This document shows, piece after piece, positions 8,417 through 16,142 of a DNA stretch of 33,839 bases (its first letter is position 1; each line of letters opens with the position of its first letter). The notes below the pieces were generated by a model. The model was given only the letters and a program-made list of their open reading frames with translations, made no database searches and was not told the DNA's origin. The position numbers and the translations under genes were made by a program. The DNA is from UBA822 sp036336795 (GTDB lineage Bacteria; Gemmatimonadota; Gemmatimonadetes; Longimicrobiales; Gaopeijiaceae): positions 1-33,839 of the forward strand of contig JAYZFL010000027.1 in NCBI GenBank assembly GCA_036336795.1, given 5' to 3'.

Positions 8417-8470
8417 GATAAATACTATTGATACGTAATAGATTCGGACTGGGATACATGGGGGATCCCA

Positions 8471-8908
8471 TCAGGTATTACTCGCTGACACATCCTCCTC
8501 AGGAGATACACTCCCATCGGCTGAGGTATCCTTTGCAGCAGCGATTCCAGCCCTAGCCGCAGCCTTTGAACGCTCAAGCTTGGCTCCGAGATCACTTCGC
8601 GCCGTCTCGGCAGCCTGCCGCCCTGACTCCACGGCATCTTTGACGATACTCACTTGGGATTGGACACCATCCCGTACAGCTTCTATGTGATCCCCGAAGT
8701 GGAGTTGTGCCTCGCGCATGTGCTCTTCGGCAGCGAGGCGAAGCTTCTTGGCACGCTCCCTGATCTCCTCCTGTGTTTCTTCACCCGTTTGGGGAGCAAA
8801 TAGCAGCGCTAGTCCTGCACCAACAAGCGCACCGAGGCAGAAGGCACCGAAGCCCCCACCATTGTTCCGCTCAACGATGACGTACGGGAGCTCTTCTTGA
8901 CTACCCAT
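8471..8908 (-). CDS. YtxH domain-containing membrane-anchored protein
   Basis: 145 residues. A glycine-rich hydrophobic segment at about 17-37 (GGGFGAFCLGALVGAGLALL) is followed by FAPQTGEETQEEIRERAKKL, the hallmark of the YtxH family (PF12732). Next comes a long charged, probably coiled-coil region to about 125 and an acidic tail. Such proteins are small envelope or stress proteins with no defined reaction. The ATG has AAGGAG nine bases upstream, the best ribosome site in this block, so it may be made at higher level than its neighbours. A 113-base gap separates it from pgi upstream, where its own promoter could lie. Confidence 0.88.
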   Translation of the reverse strand: MGSQEELPYVIVERNNGGGFGAFCLGALVGAGLALLFAPQTGEETQEEIRERAKKLRLAAEEHMREAQLHFGDHIEAVRDGVQSQVSIVKDAVESGRQAAETARSDLGAKLERSKAAARAGIAAAKDTSADGSVSPEEDVSASNT

Positions 8909-9021
8909 TCTATTAACTCCTTCCTCTTCTGTGGCGGTGCACCATCATGTCGTCCGCCACCTGAAAGATACTGCAGTTGCTCTACTCATCACAGGACCCT
9001 TGAGGCAAGAATCGATAGACT

Positions 9022-10413
9022 CTATACCCTCCAGCGAGAGTCTGAATCTTGAAGTTCAGGCCCATCAAATCCCTCCCGACCCAAGAGGCCGTACGTGAAG
9101 CGTTTTCCGATTTCGACGCCAGGCTGATCCAGAGGGTCCACACCGTATAGCGCACCCGCATATACCGTCGCGATGCACATCAGCATGAGGAGCTCCCCCA
9201 AAGTCTCCTCGTCAAGGCGGTCGATCTCGAAAGTCATGGTCGGACGTTTATTCTGGCGCAGAGCCTCCGTAGTCGCTCGCCGCTCCGCGTCCAACAAGTG
9301 AGCCAATGTCTTTCCCCCAAGACAACTGAGCGGGGCAAGCTCGGATCGATGTTTTCCGATCTTCATGTCGGAGCTCGCTCGCCTCACCGCAACGAACACC
9401 ACAACCTTGTCGTAGGGCCCCTCCATGAAGAGCTGTAACTGGGAGTGCTGATCACTTACACCCACTGCTGAAAGTGGTGTGGGCCCGGTATGAACGACGT
9501 TGCCAGCGAGGTCGTGAGCTTTGCCTAAGGATTCCGCCCACAGTTGCTGAAACCATTGAGAGAAGGAGCGGAGACGGTCTGAATACGGCATCATAACGTG
9601 GATAGACGCTGCTGATTCAGTATGAGCCGAATGTAGGAGAGTCGCCATAATTCCAGCAGGATTCTCTACCAAAGCCGCAGAACTGCAACGATCCTGGGCG
9701 CGTGCCGCACCAGCCAAAAGCGCCGCCGTATCGATTCCCGCCACGGCAGCGGGAAAGAGTGCGGCTGGAGACAGTATCGAAAATCGTCCTCCAACATCAG
9801 GAGGAATCGGTAAACTCGGAATTCCCTCGCGATTCGCGATGGAGCGTAGCACTCCACCCTCAGGGTCTGTTGTGAAGAGGAAATGGCTGGGAGCCTCATG
9901 CGGACCTACTTCTTCGATCAAAAACCCTTCGATCGCCAAGAAGAGCGCCATCGTTTCAGCGGTGTCGCCGGACTTGCTTACCACGTTGAAGAGTGTTCGC
10001 CGGATGTCGATGTGAGCCAACAGATCTCGGACCGAAATCGGATCGACATTATCCAAGACAAAAATTCGAGGGAGATGTCGGCGGGCTTCGTCATCGGACT
10101 CATTCCAGAGCGGTCCCAACAACGCATCGCGTAGGGTACACGTCCCCAAGGCGGATCCGCCGATCCCCAGAACTACGACGTTGTCGACTTCTCTACGGTA
10201 ACGGTCGGCGAGTTCGCACGTCCTTGCGTGTAACTCGGAAGCATGGGGCAGTCGAAAGAATCCCATCTCACGGGAAGTTCTTGATCTTTCAACCACTTCA
10301 AAAGCGGAGCGAAAGCGTTCCGCAAGGTCGGTATCAAGTCGATCGGGATCAATGCCCCCTTCACCCAGATTGGAGGCCATCATGTTCCCATAGTCTAAGA
10401 TGACTCGTTTCAT
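9022..10413 (-). CDS. pgi: Glucose-6-phosphate isomerase
   Basis: 463 residues; interconverts glucose-6-phosphate and fructose-6-phosphate in the cytosol. Sugar-phosphate isomerase signatures in order: GIGGSALG (83-90), SKSGDTAET (147-154), GGRFSILSPAAL with Arg210, QLWAESLGK with the catalytic Glu293, SDQHSQLQLF with His322, and the C-terminal QPGVEIGKRFTYGLLGR. The frame runs upstream to 10596, but ATG 10413 is chosen: it overlaps the stop of the metallo-hydrolase gene as ATGA, and the extra 61 residues would lie inside that gene and look non-coding. The length resembles bacterial short GPI forms (about 450) rather than the 550-aa E. coli type. Confidence 0.96.
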   Translation of the reverse strand: MKRVILDYGNMMASNLGEGGIDPDRLDTDLAERFRSAFEVVERSRTSREMGFFRLPHASELHARTCELADRYRREVDNVVVLGIGGSALGTCTLRDALLGPLWNESDDEARRHLPRIFVLDNVDPISVRDLLAHIDIRRTLFNVVSKSGDTAETMALFLAIEGFLIEEVGPHEAPSHFLFTTDPEGGVLRSIANREGIPSLPIPPDVGGRFSILSPAALFPAAVAGIDTAALLAGAARAQDRCSSAALVENPAGIMATLLHSAHTESAASIHVMMPYSDRLRSFSQWFQQLWAESLGKAHDLAGNVVHTGPTPLSAVGVSDQHSQLQLFMEGPYDKVVVFVAVRRASSDMKIGKHRSELAPLSCLGGKTLAHLLDAERRATTEALRQNKRPTMTFEIDRLDEETLGELLMLMCIATVYAGALYGVDPLDQPGVEIGKRFTYGLLGREGFDGPELQDSDSRWRV

Positions 10414-11189
10414 AAAATCTCGATGCAGAGGCCGTCGTACGCCGGCAGGACACCGTCGGGCAAGCCTTCGGTTAGCTCCTGATGGCTTACTCGATGCGTA
10501 AGGTGAACCAAGTATGTGCGCTCGGCCCCAACTTTCGCAGCCACTTCGACCGCCTCCTCGACGTTGAAGTGCGTTGGATGCGGGCGACCGAACCAAAGAG
10601 CATTGAGAACCAGTACACGGACGCCACGCAACGTCTCAAGGGCAGCCTCCGGAAGAAGTTTACCATCGGTCACATACCCGAGGTTCCCCACACGAAAACC
10701 ATAGACCGTTACCGGTCCGTGCGGCACAGCCACAGGCAAGAAGTTGTGACCGTGAATCGTCACTGGGCCTTCCGGATCGAAAGGAATCAATCGGATTTCA
10801 GGTTTGGTCGTTCCCTCAGGAACTCGAAAGTTACGATCAAAAATGTACTTAAATCGAGTCCTTAAGACGCTCTCGTACTCCCGAGGCACAAAAGCGTCTA
10901 AATGCTCCCGCTTCCTTGCAGTGAACACACGCAGATCGTCGATCCCATGGAGGTGATCCGCATGGGCATGGGTGAACCACACGGCATCGACATCTTTCAC
11001 TCCAACCGAAAGAAGTTGAAGTCGCAGCTCCGGTGGTGTATCGACGAGCACCGTAAGGTCATCTACTTCGACCAGGGCTCCATGGCGAGTCCGTCGATCA
11101 CGTGGATCTTGTGATGTGCAGGTCTTACATGTACAACCCACCACCGGTACTCCGAACGAAGTTCCGGTCCCGAGGAATGTGAGCTTCAT
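10410..11189 (-). CDS. MBL-fold metallo-hydrolase, PhnP-like
   Basis: 259 residues of metallo-beta-lactamase fold. Seen: N-terminal LTFLGTGTSFGVPV; a structural-zinc cysteine cluster Cys19, Cys21 and Cys24 (GCTCKTC) as in PhnP; the HxHxDH metal motif at 74-79 (HAHADH), followed by HGIDDLR; and later ligands in AVPHGP, YVTDGK and HLTHR. PhnP cleaves phosphoribosyl cyclic phosphate in phosphonate breakdown. Other members act on cyclic phosphodiesters generally. No phn genes are near, so the substrate is unknown. It is translationally coupled to pgi (ATGA), which hints at a sugar- or nucleotide-phosphate housekeeping role. Confidence 0.9.
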   Translation of the reverse strand: MKLTFLGTGTSFGVPVVGCTCKTCTSQDPRDRRTRHGALVEVDDLTVLVDTPPELRLQLLSVGVKDVDAVWFTHAHADHLHGIDDLRVFTARKREHLDAFVPREYESVLRTRFKYIFDRNFRVPEGTTKPEIRLIPFDPEGPVTIHGHNFLPVAVPHGPVTVYGFRVGNLGYVTDGKLLPEAALETLRGVRVLVLNALWFGRPHPTHFNVEEAVEVAAKVGAERTYLVHLTHRVSHQELTEGLPDGVLPAYDGLCIEIL

Positions 11190-11478
11190 ACGCCCTCGCT
11201 GGACGGTCTAAGACCGACTAGAGTCACGAGTGATCTCGGTGCAAAGCATGGAATCGTTCTTGGCCTTACAGGGGTAGCAACACACCCAAAGAGTGGCGCG
11301 GGAGTCCCATTGAAGCTGTCGGGGCATGATCCGACAGGCAAGGCTCGGACAGATGTGGAGCACGTCTGTGTGGAACAGGCTCACGCCTATCTTCCTATTT
11401 AGTTCCGGATCGAATAAGAACCGACAAAGATCCTTCCCGCTTGCGCATATCGTCGAACAGGCCGAAGCTGGCGTCAAG
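11190..11478. other. Divergent intergenic region between PhnP-like gene and rnd
   Basis: About 289 bases that must hold promoters for both directions, though no strong -35/-10 pair was recognised. A 39-codon ORF on the minus strand (ATG 11327 to TAG 11208, MPRQLQWDSRATLW...) contains CCYPC and ends 18 bases before the metallo-hydrolase ATG; its codons look plausible but it lacks any family match. The rnd frame is also open back to ATG 11326, so part of this region could encode an N-terminal extension, which I think unlikely. Confidence 0.35.
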
Positions 11479-12606
11479 ATGACAATCCAATTGATCGTGG
11501 ATCAAAACGGAACTGAGAAGCTCGCCGACGCTCTTCAGGGAAAGCGCCGCATCGCCGTGGATCTCGAAGCCGCGGGGTTCCATCGTTACTCAGATCAAGT
11601 CTGTCTTCTCCAGCTTAGCACCGCCGACGAGACTTTCGTCGTGGACACACTCGCTGTGGATCCGTCCGACGTACTTCGCACTCCTTTTGAGAGCCCCGAC
11701 GTTCGCATTTTGGTCCATGGAGGAGACTACGACCTTCGCCTCCTGGATCGGGACCTCCATCTGCATCCCGTCAACCTGTTCGATACCCAGGTGGCTGCAG
11801 CTCTGCTCGGTGAACCGTCGATCGGTCTTGCCTCGCTCCTTGAGAAGTGCTTCCAAGTGCACCTCTCAAAGAAGTACCAGCGAGCCGATTGGGCACAACG
11901 CCCAATCCCCCAAGAGATGCTCAAGTACGCAGCATCCGACACCCAACACCTTCACAAGCTGACCGATCTTCTCACTGAGCGTCTGGAATCATTGGGTAGA
12001 TTGACTTGGGCTGAAGAGGAATCCACGCGGTTGGCTTCTCGTCGGTGGAGCGACCCTGGGGAGGTTGATCCGGTAACCAAGATCAAGGGCGCCCGGTACA
12101 TGGAGCCTCGTGAGATCGCGCTGATCCGCGAAATTTGCCTCTGGCGGGACGAGATCGCGCGTCGGCTCGACCGTGCCCTTTTTCGGGTAGCCGGTGACGC
12201 AGTTCTCCTAAAAGTCGTTCAGGAACGACCCAAGAATAAATCCGATCTCGCCAAGATCGGTGGTTTCTCGACGCAGTTGGCCCAACGCTCGGGAACCGAT
12301 TTGCTCCAGCGGCTTGACGTCATCGATCGATTAGAAGACAAGCATCTGGTCGGGTACCCTCGCACCAACCTGTCAGGGACCCGTCGTCCGACGCCGGAGC
12401 TGGAAGAGGCCGTGAATAGGCTTAAGGCGGTGCGGAACCGAAAATCCGCAGAACTGGGGATTGAGAGAGGATTATTAATGTCAAATGCGCTGCTACTGGA
12501 GATCGCTCGCAGCCATCCACGCACGGAAAGAGAACTCCAAGTAGTCGACGGAGTCAGGCGTTGGCAGGTGGAAACGGTTGCAACGGAGATCCTGGCGGCC
12601 CTGTAG
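11479..12606 (+). CDS. rnd: Ribonuclease D
   Basis: 375 residues from ATG 11479; a 3'-5' exoribonuclease that trims tRNA and other stable RNA ends. DEDDy catalytic residues fall in family positions: Asp28 and Glu30 (VDLEAAG), Asp85 (HGGDYDLRLL), and Tyr150 with Asp154 (KYAASDTQHL). The C-terminal half has two HRDC-like helical segments (around REICLWRDEIARRLD and LKAVRNRKSAELGIE). The frame is open back to 11326, but homology starts at MTIQLIVDQ and the extra 51 residues look random; no strong ribosome site supports either start. It converges with the DksA-like gene, leaving only 19 bases between stops. Confidence 0.93.
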   Translation: MTIQLIVDQNGTEKLADALQGKRRIAVDLEAAGFHRYSDQVCLLQLSTADETFVVDTLAVDPSDVLRTPFESPDVRILVHGGDYDLRLLDRDLHLHPVNLFDTQVAAALLGEPSIGLASLLEKCFQVHLSKKYQRADWAQRPIPQEMLKYAASDTQHLHKLTDLLTERLESLGRLTWAEEESTRLASRRWSDPGEVDPVTKIKGARYMEPREIALIREICLWRDEIARRLDRALFRVAGDAVLLKVVQERPKNKSDLAKIGGFSTQLAQRSGTDLLQRLDVIDRLEDKHLVGYPRTNLSGTRRPTPELEEAVNRLKAVRNRKSAELGIERGLLMSNALLLEIARSHPRTERELQVVDGVRRWQVETVATEILAAL

Positions 12607-12625
12607 CCAGCACCTCACCCAAGCG

Positions 12626-13006
12626 TTACGCGGCGTTCTCTTCCTTGAGCTTGCAGTCGATGCAATAGCGAGCATGAGGGAGAGCGTCCAGCCGATCAAA
12701 CCCCACATCAGCACCACAGGTATGGCAGCTGCCGAATTTTTCCGGCTCGCTGTAAAGGCGTCGGAGGGCTTCCTCAAGTCGATAGATATAGCGGCCTTCT
12801 TTCGTGGCGAAGAGAGCCGCTTTTTCTCGCTCCATCGCTTCCGTTCCCTGATCAGCCATGTGGTCCGTGTAATTGGATAAATCAGAGTCCATCGACTCGC
12901 GATCCAGCTTCGCCACACTGTCGAAGATCCCCAGGGCCTTAAGCGCCCGGGCGAGCTCGTCCCTCAGCCGCAACTTGATATGTTGGAGTTGCTTGTTCGT
13001 CAACAT
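12626..13006 (-). CDS. DksA/TraR-family zinc-finger regulator
   Basis: About 126 residues. A helical N-terminal part includes a coiled-coil-tip-like acidic stretch (SNYTDHMADQGTE), followed by a C4 zinc finger CHTCG...CIDCK whose ligands are two CxxC pairs 18 residues apart. These proteins enter the RNA polymerase secondary channel and, with ppGpp, adjust transcription. The canonical E. coli DksA DPVDRA tip is not exact, so it may be a paralogue rather than the main DksA. Start is either ATG 13006 (AGGA ten bases upstream) or TTG 13012 (AGGA four bases upstream). Divergent from the yggX-like gene across a repeat-rich region. Confidence 0.9.
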   Translation of the reverse strand: MLTNKQLQHIKLRLRDELARALKALGIFDSVAKLDRESMDSDLSNYTDHMADQGTEAMEREKAALFATKEGRYIYRLEEALRRLYSEPEKFGSCHTCGADVGFDRLDALPHARYCIDCKLKEENAA

Positions 13007-13071
13007 GATCAATGCATCCTGATTCGAACGCAGAGGCAGACCATTCAGAAACGCGCGAGAATTAGAAATTA

Positions 13072-13107
13072 ACCGAATCCCAAAAACCAGTCCACCGAAT
13101 TCGGTTA
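13072..13107. promoter_or_regulatory. Candidate operator: three ACCGAAT half-sites
   Basis: ACCGAAT occurs at 13072-13078 and 13094-13100 and inverted (ATTCGGT) at 13099-13105. The last two form the perfect 12-base palindrome ACCGAATTCGGT (13094-13105). TAACCGAAT and ATTCGGTTA are also exact 9-base inverted repeats 20 bases apart. A further copy (CCACCGAAT) lies at 13228-13236, just before the yggX-like gene. All sit in the 250-base divergent promoter region, where chance would give far fewer than one copy. Confidence 0.45.
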
Positions 13108-13263
13108 CCTTGTCAGGCCTGATAGGCCTCTAGCCGAGTTCGCACGTTGCGATTATGAAAAAGTGATCGAGTATACGTAGGACCCGATTTCTCCTCCGGG
13201 GGTAGTCGAAACCTCCCTAGAATCGGACCACCGAATCTGTATATCTGAAGAGGTGACACCAGA

Positions 13264-13542
13264 TTGGAAACCATCGAGTGTAAGCGCTGCGGCCCGGAAA
13301 AGCCGCAATTGACCAGGGCGCCTTTCCGCAATGACTTAGGACGCCGCATCCAGAAGCGGATTTGTTCAGAATGCTGGTCCGAGTGGCTACAACACCAGAC
13401 CCTTCTGATCAACCACTATGGATTGGATCCCCGTGACGTGAAGGCGAGGGAATTTCTCTACGGTCAGATTGAGACCGTACTATTGGGCGACGGCAAAGGG
13501 GAGCAGGTGGATACAACGCAGGAAGGTCAAATCAAATGGTAA
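13264..13542 (+). CDS. YggX-like Fe(II)-trafficking / oxidative damage protection protein
   Basis: 92 residues. The central block (LGRRIQKRI...W..WLQHQTLLINHYGLDPRD) matches the YggX family (PF04362), small proteins that protect Fe-S clusters from oxidants and may carry Fe(II). Start TTG 13264 has GAGGTG eight bases upstream. Unlike enterobacterial YggX, which has a single conserved Cys, this protein has two CxxC pairs: Cys6/Cys9 (CKRC) and Cys34/Cys37 (CSEC). They could form a zinc or iron site. The gene stands alone on the plus strand, divergent from the DksA-like gene and convergent with rocD. Confidence 0.88.
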   Translation: METIECKRCGPEKPQLTRAPFRNDLGRRIQKRICSECWSEWLQHQTLLINHYGLDPRDVKAREFLYGQIETVLLGDGKGEQVDTTQEGQIKW

Positions 13543-13766
13543 GAATTTTCTACCCAAGCGGATGACCTCTACCCCATGGCCTTAGATATCAACCTGAAGC
13601 AATGGGTTGTAGTGTAGAAGCTTGTAGCGCCGTGGTAAGTCGGACACACCTGCGGTAGTATGATCCTTAGCCGTCCGCGCACCGCAATCCAAGCTTGTAC
13701 TTTTCGGCTCGCTACAGCGCTGTTGGAATTCTGAAACACCCCGCAGCCGGACAGTTAGTTAGCAAA

Positions 13767-14984
13767 CTAACGGGTTAGGACATCCTCAATGTCCACCAAA
13801 GCCTCCTCTAGGGTGGCCTGTTCGATTGTGAGAGGCGGCGCGAAGCGGATGACCTGTTGGTGCGTTTCTTTAGCGAGGATCCCTCGGGCTTGAAGGGATT
13901 CACAAAAAGGTCGGGCGGTTCCCGAAGACACGTTGATGGCCACCCCAATCATGAGTCCTCGTCCTCGAACCTCTTCGACGTGAGGGGAGTCGATTCCACG
14001 TAAACGATTCATGAACCACGCGCCTAACTTATCGGACCGCTGAGACAGATCCTCGTCCAGAATCACTTTGAGTGACGCACGCGCTACGGCAGCTCCCAGG
14101 GGGTTCCCGCCGAAGGTCGAGCCATGATCACCGGGACGGAAAACGTCCATAAATTCCCCATCGGCGATGGTCGCGGAGACGGGGTACACCCCACCTCCCA
14201 AGGCTTTACCCACAATCAAGACGTCGGGTCTCACACTCTCCCACTCACAACAGAACAACCGACCCGTGCGGCCCAGTCCCGTCTGGATTTCGTCCCCCAT
14301 GAAGGCGATGCCTCGATCGCGACAAATCTCTGCGGCTCCACTCAGGTAGCCTTCGGGAGGAACGACCACACCTCCCTCCCCTTGTAACGGCTCGACGAGA
14401 AAACCCACAGTATTTTCCGTAACAGCCGCTTTGAACGCGTCGAGATCGCCGTAAGGAACTAAGACGAATCCTGGAGTAAACGGCCCGAATCCTTCTCGAG
14501 ACTGGTCCTCTGAAGAGAATCCGACAATCGTGGTGGTGCGCCCATGGAAATTGTTCTCACACACGATGATCTCTGCCCGTCCTTCAGGCACGCCCTTGAC
14601 CTGATAACCCCACTTCCGCACCGTCTTGATCGCCGTCTCAACAGCCTCAGCGCCCGTATTCATGGGAAGAGCTTTTTCGTACCCGGTGGCCTCACACAAT
14701 TCCCGAAGGAAGGGCCCCATCTGGTCATTGTGGAAAGCACGCGAAGTCAGCGTCAATTTGGACAGCTGCTCTTCAGCAGCCTGTAGGACAGCCGGATGGC
14801 GGTGTCCCTGATTGATGGCCGAATAGGCAGAGAGCATGTCAAGGTATCGCTTCCCGTCGACATCCCACACCCAGACTCCCTCACCTCGCTCTAGAACCAC
14901 AGGAAGGGGCTTATAGTTACTTGCTCCGAACTGATGGGCCTCCGACAGGTACGCGTCGATTCTCGATATAGTGGCCTGGGTCAT
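13767..14984 (-). CDS. rocD: Ornithine aminotransferase
   Basis: 405 residues, class III PLP-dependent aminotransferase. It converts ornithine plus 2-oxoglutarate to glutamate-5-semialdehyde plus glutamate in arginine/ornithine catabolism and proline supply. Seen: MNTGAEAVETAIK (108-120), NNFHGRT, VEPLQGEGG, GDEIQTGLGRTG with PLP-binding Asp231, VGKALGGG with Schiff-base Lys260, STFGGNPLG, and the terminal RFAPPLTI. The N-terminal SNYKPLPVVLERGEGVWVWDVDGK is typical of OAT rather than acetylornithine or GABA aminotransferases. Its TAG stop lies inside a seven-pair hairpin (13754-13771). Upstream is a leader with competing hairpins. Confidence 0.94.
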   Translation of the reverse strand: MTQATISRIDAYLSEAHQFGASNYKPLPVVLERGEGVWVWDVDGKRYLDMLSAYSAINQGHRHPAVLQAAEEQLSKLTLTSRAFHNDQMGPFLRELCEATGYEKALPMNTGAEAVETAIKTVRKWGYQVKGVPEGRAEIIVCENNFHGRTTTIVGFSSEDQSREGFGPFTPGFVLVPYGDLDAFKAAVTENTVGFLVEPLQGEGGVVVPPEGYLSGAAEICRDRGIAFMGDEIQTGLGRTGRLFCCEWESVRPDVLIVGKALGGGVYPVSATIADGEFMDVFRPGDHGSTFGGNPLGAAVARASLKVILDEDLSQRSDKLGAWFMNRLRGIDSPHVEEVRGRGLMIGVAINVSSGTARPFCESLQARGILAKETHQQVIRFAPPLTIEQATLEEALVDIEDVLTR

Positions 14985-15061
14985 GACCCTTTTCTCTCCG
15001 TAGGTAACGGTTCTGAGAATGGGATTCCCCCGAATCCGATGATGTTAGGGCTCGCAACAAA

Positions 15062-15120
15062 TTTCAATGGGACTTCAGGGGAAACTCTCTCGAAGTTTCA
15101 ATGTACGACGGTCCATTGAA
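15062..15120 (-). promoter_or_regulatory. Candidate rocD leader with mutually exclusive hairpins
   Basis: Two perfect inverted repeats overlap: GAAACT-ctctcga-AGTTTC (15081-15099) and TTCAATG-tacgacggtc-CATTGAA (15097-15120). They share bases 15097-15099, so only one can form at a time. A second TTTCAATG at 15062-15069 gives CATTGAA another partner. The region is 78-136 bases before the rocD start, downstream of the nitrilase stop. It could be an attenuator-like leader or protein-binding sites. No T-run follows either stem. Confidence 0.35.
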
Positions 15121-15157
15121 TCCAACAGTGCACCGGCAGACGCGGGGAGGGGATTGG

Positions 15158-16111
15158 TTAATACGTCACAGGAGCCTTGACCCCCTCGTCAACCTCGAGA
15201 TGAAATACATCGGGACGGGCGTAGTGTCCTACCACGTCGAAGTCAAACTTCGCCCGCACCACGGAACCCATGTCAAACTCAGCTGTGATGAGTCCCTCCT
15301 CGTCAAAAAGGGGCCCAGCGAGGCATTCTCCCGCCGGATCATAGATAGCGGTACCACCACGGCACAGGATTTCGGGCCACGCTTCCAATTCGTCGCGGAT
15401 CTCGAGGTCATCCGGGTACATGTCCCGGGTTACATACTGGTTACATCCCACTACGAAGCAGCGCCCCTCAAGAGCGATGTGCCGAAGTGTACTTTGCCAC
15501 CGATCTCGCGCGTCCGCCGTTGGCGCTAGATATATCTCGACACCCTTTCCATACATCGCCATGCGAGCGAGAGGCATATAATTCTCCCAACAGATCAAGC
15601 CCCCTATCCTACCGAACGGCGCGTCGATGGTTGTGAGTGTACTGCCGTCTCCCTCTCCCCAGATCAGCCGCTCCGCTGCAGTGGGCTTGAGCTTGCGGTG
15701 CTTGCCCAATAGAGATCCATCAGGACCGAAATAGAGCAGTGTGCAAAAAAGCGTGCCGCCGCCGAAGGTAGAATCTCGTTCCACAACACCGACGCTTAAA
15801 TACACACCGACGTCCGACGCGACCTCCCCCAGACGCTCCGTGTCGGCGCCGGGCACCTCCACAGCCGTATCCCAGTATCGTTGCCACACCCGGCGGCCTG
15901 ATTCGCTACGCCCACCCACTCCAGTTCCAAATGCGAGGCCCCACGGATAACCACCCACGTACGCCTCAGGAAAGACAACCAGCTCCGCACCCTTTTCAGC
16001 CGCTTCTTCGGTTAGACGACACACTTTCTCCACTGCACTCTTCCGGTCAAAGAACGTGGGCGCAACCTGGATGGCAGCCACGGTAACAACATCTTGTCGG
16101 GTTGCGGTCAT
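15158..16111 (-). CDS. Nitrilase (carbon-nitrogen hydrolase, nitrilase branch)
   Basis: 317 residues. The catalytic triad of the nitrilase superfamily is visible: Glu49 (FPEAYVGGYPWG), Lys140 (HRKLKPT) and Cys174 (GGLICWENYMPL). The CWENYMPL context and the ERLIWGEGDGS segment are those of true nitrilases, which turn organic nitriles into carboxylic acids plus ammonia, rather than of amidases or cyanide hydratases, although the last cannot be excluded. Cytosolic, no signal peptide. It lies between rocD and an M28 peptidase, all on the minus strand, with 31 bases to the peptidase stop; a shared role in nitrogen scavenging is only inferred. Confidence 0.93.
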   Translation of the reverse strand: MTATRQDVVTVAAIQVAPTFFDRKSAVEKVCRLTEEAAEKGAELVVFPEAYVGGYPWGLAFGTGVGGRSESGRRVWQRYWDTAVEVPGADTERLGEVASDVGVYLSVGVVERDSTFGGGTLFCTLLYFGPDGSLLGKHRKLKPTAAERLIWGEGDGSTLTTIDAPFGRIGGLICWENYMPLARMAMYGKGVEIYLAPTADARDRWQSTLRHIALEGRCFVVGCNQYVTRDMYPDDLEIRDELEAWPEILCRGGTAIYDPAGECLAGPLFDEEGLITAEFDMGSVVRAKFDFDVVGHYARPDVFHLEVDEGVKAPVTY

Positions 16112-16142
16112 CTCGAATCCTTGGTTTGCGTTCTCCTCAAGC

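Noticed and set aside
8265..8471. 68-codon frame starting at ATG overlapping the YtxH stop (TGATGG)
   Set aside because: The translation is Ser/Arg/Pro-rich without pattern and it competes with a better-looking frame that closes on the smpB start.
13013..13040. tRNA-like GTTCGAAT on the minus strand
   Set aside because: The flanking bases cannot form a T-arm (CTGCG versus CAGGA) and no other arm could be drawn; no tRNA found in the window.
13569..13612. Hairpin CTACCCCAT...ATGGGttGTAG after the yggX-like gene as a small RNA or terminator
   Set aside because: 24-base loop, two-base bulge and no T-run; could be chance in a 224-base convergent gap where nothing else stands out.
13754..13771. 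Hairpin GTTAGTT-agca-AACTAAC as a terminator between yggX-like gene and rocD
   Set aside because: Stem is AT-rich, no T-run follows on either strand, and it contains the rocD stop codon.
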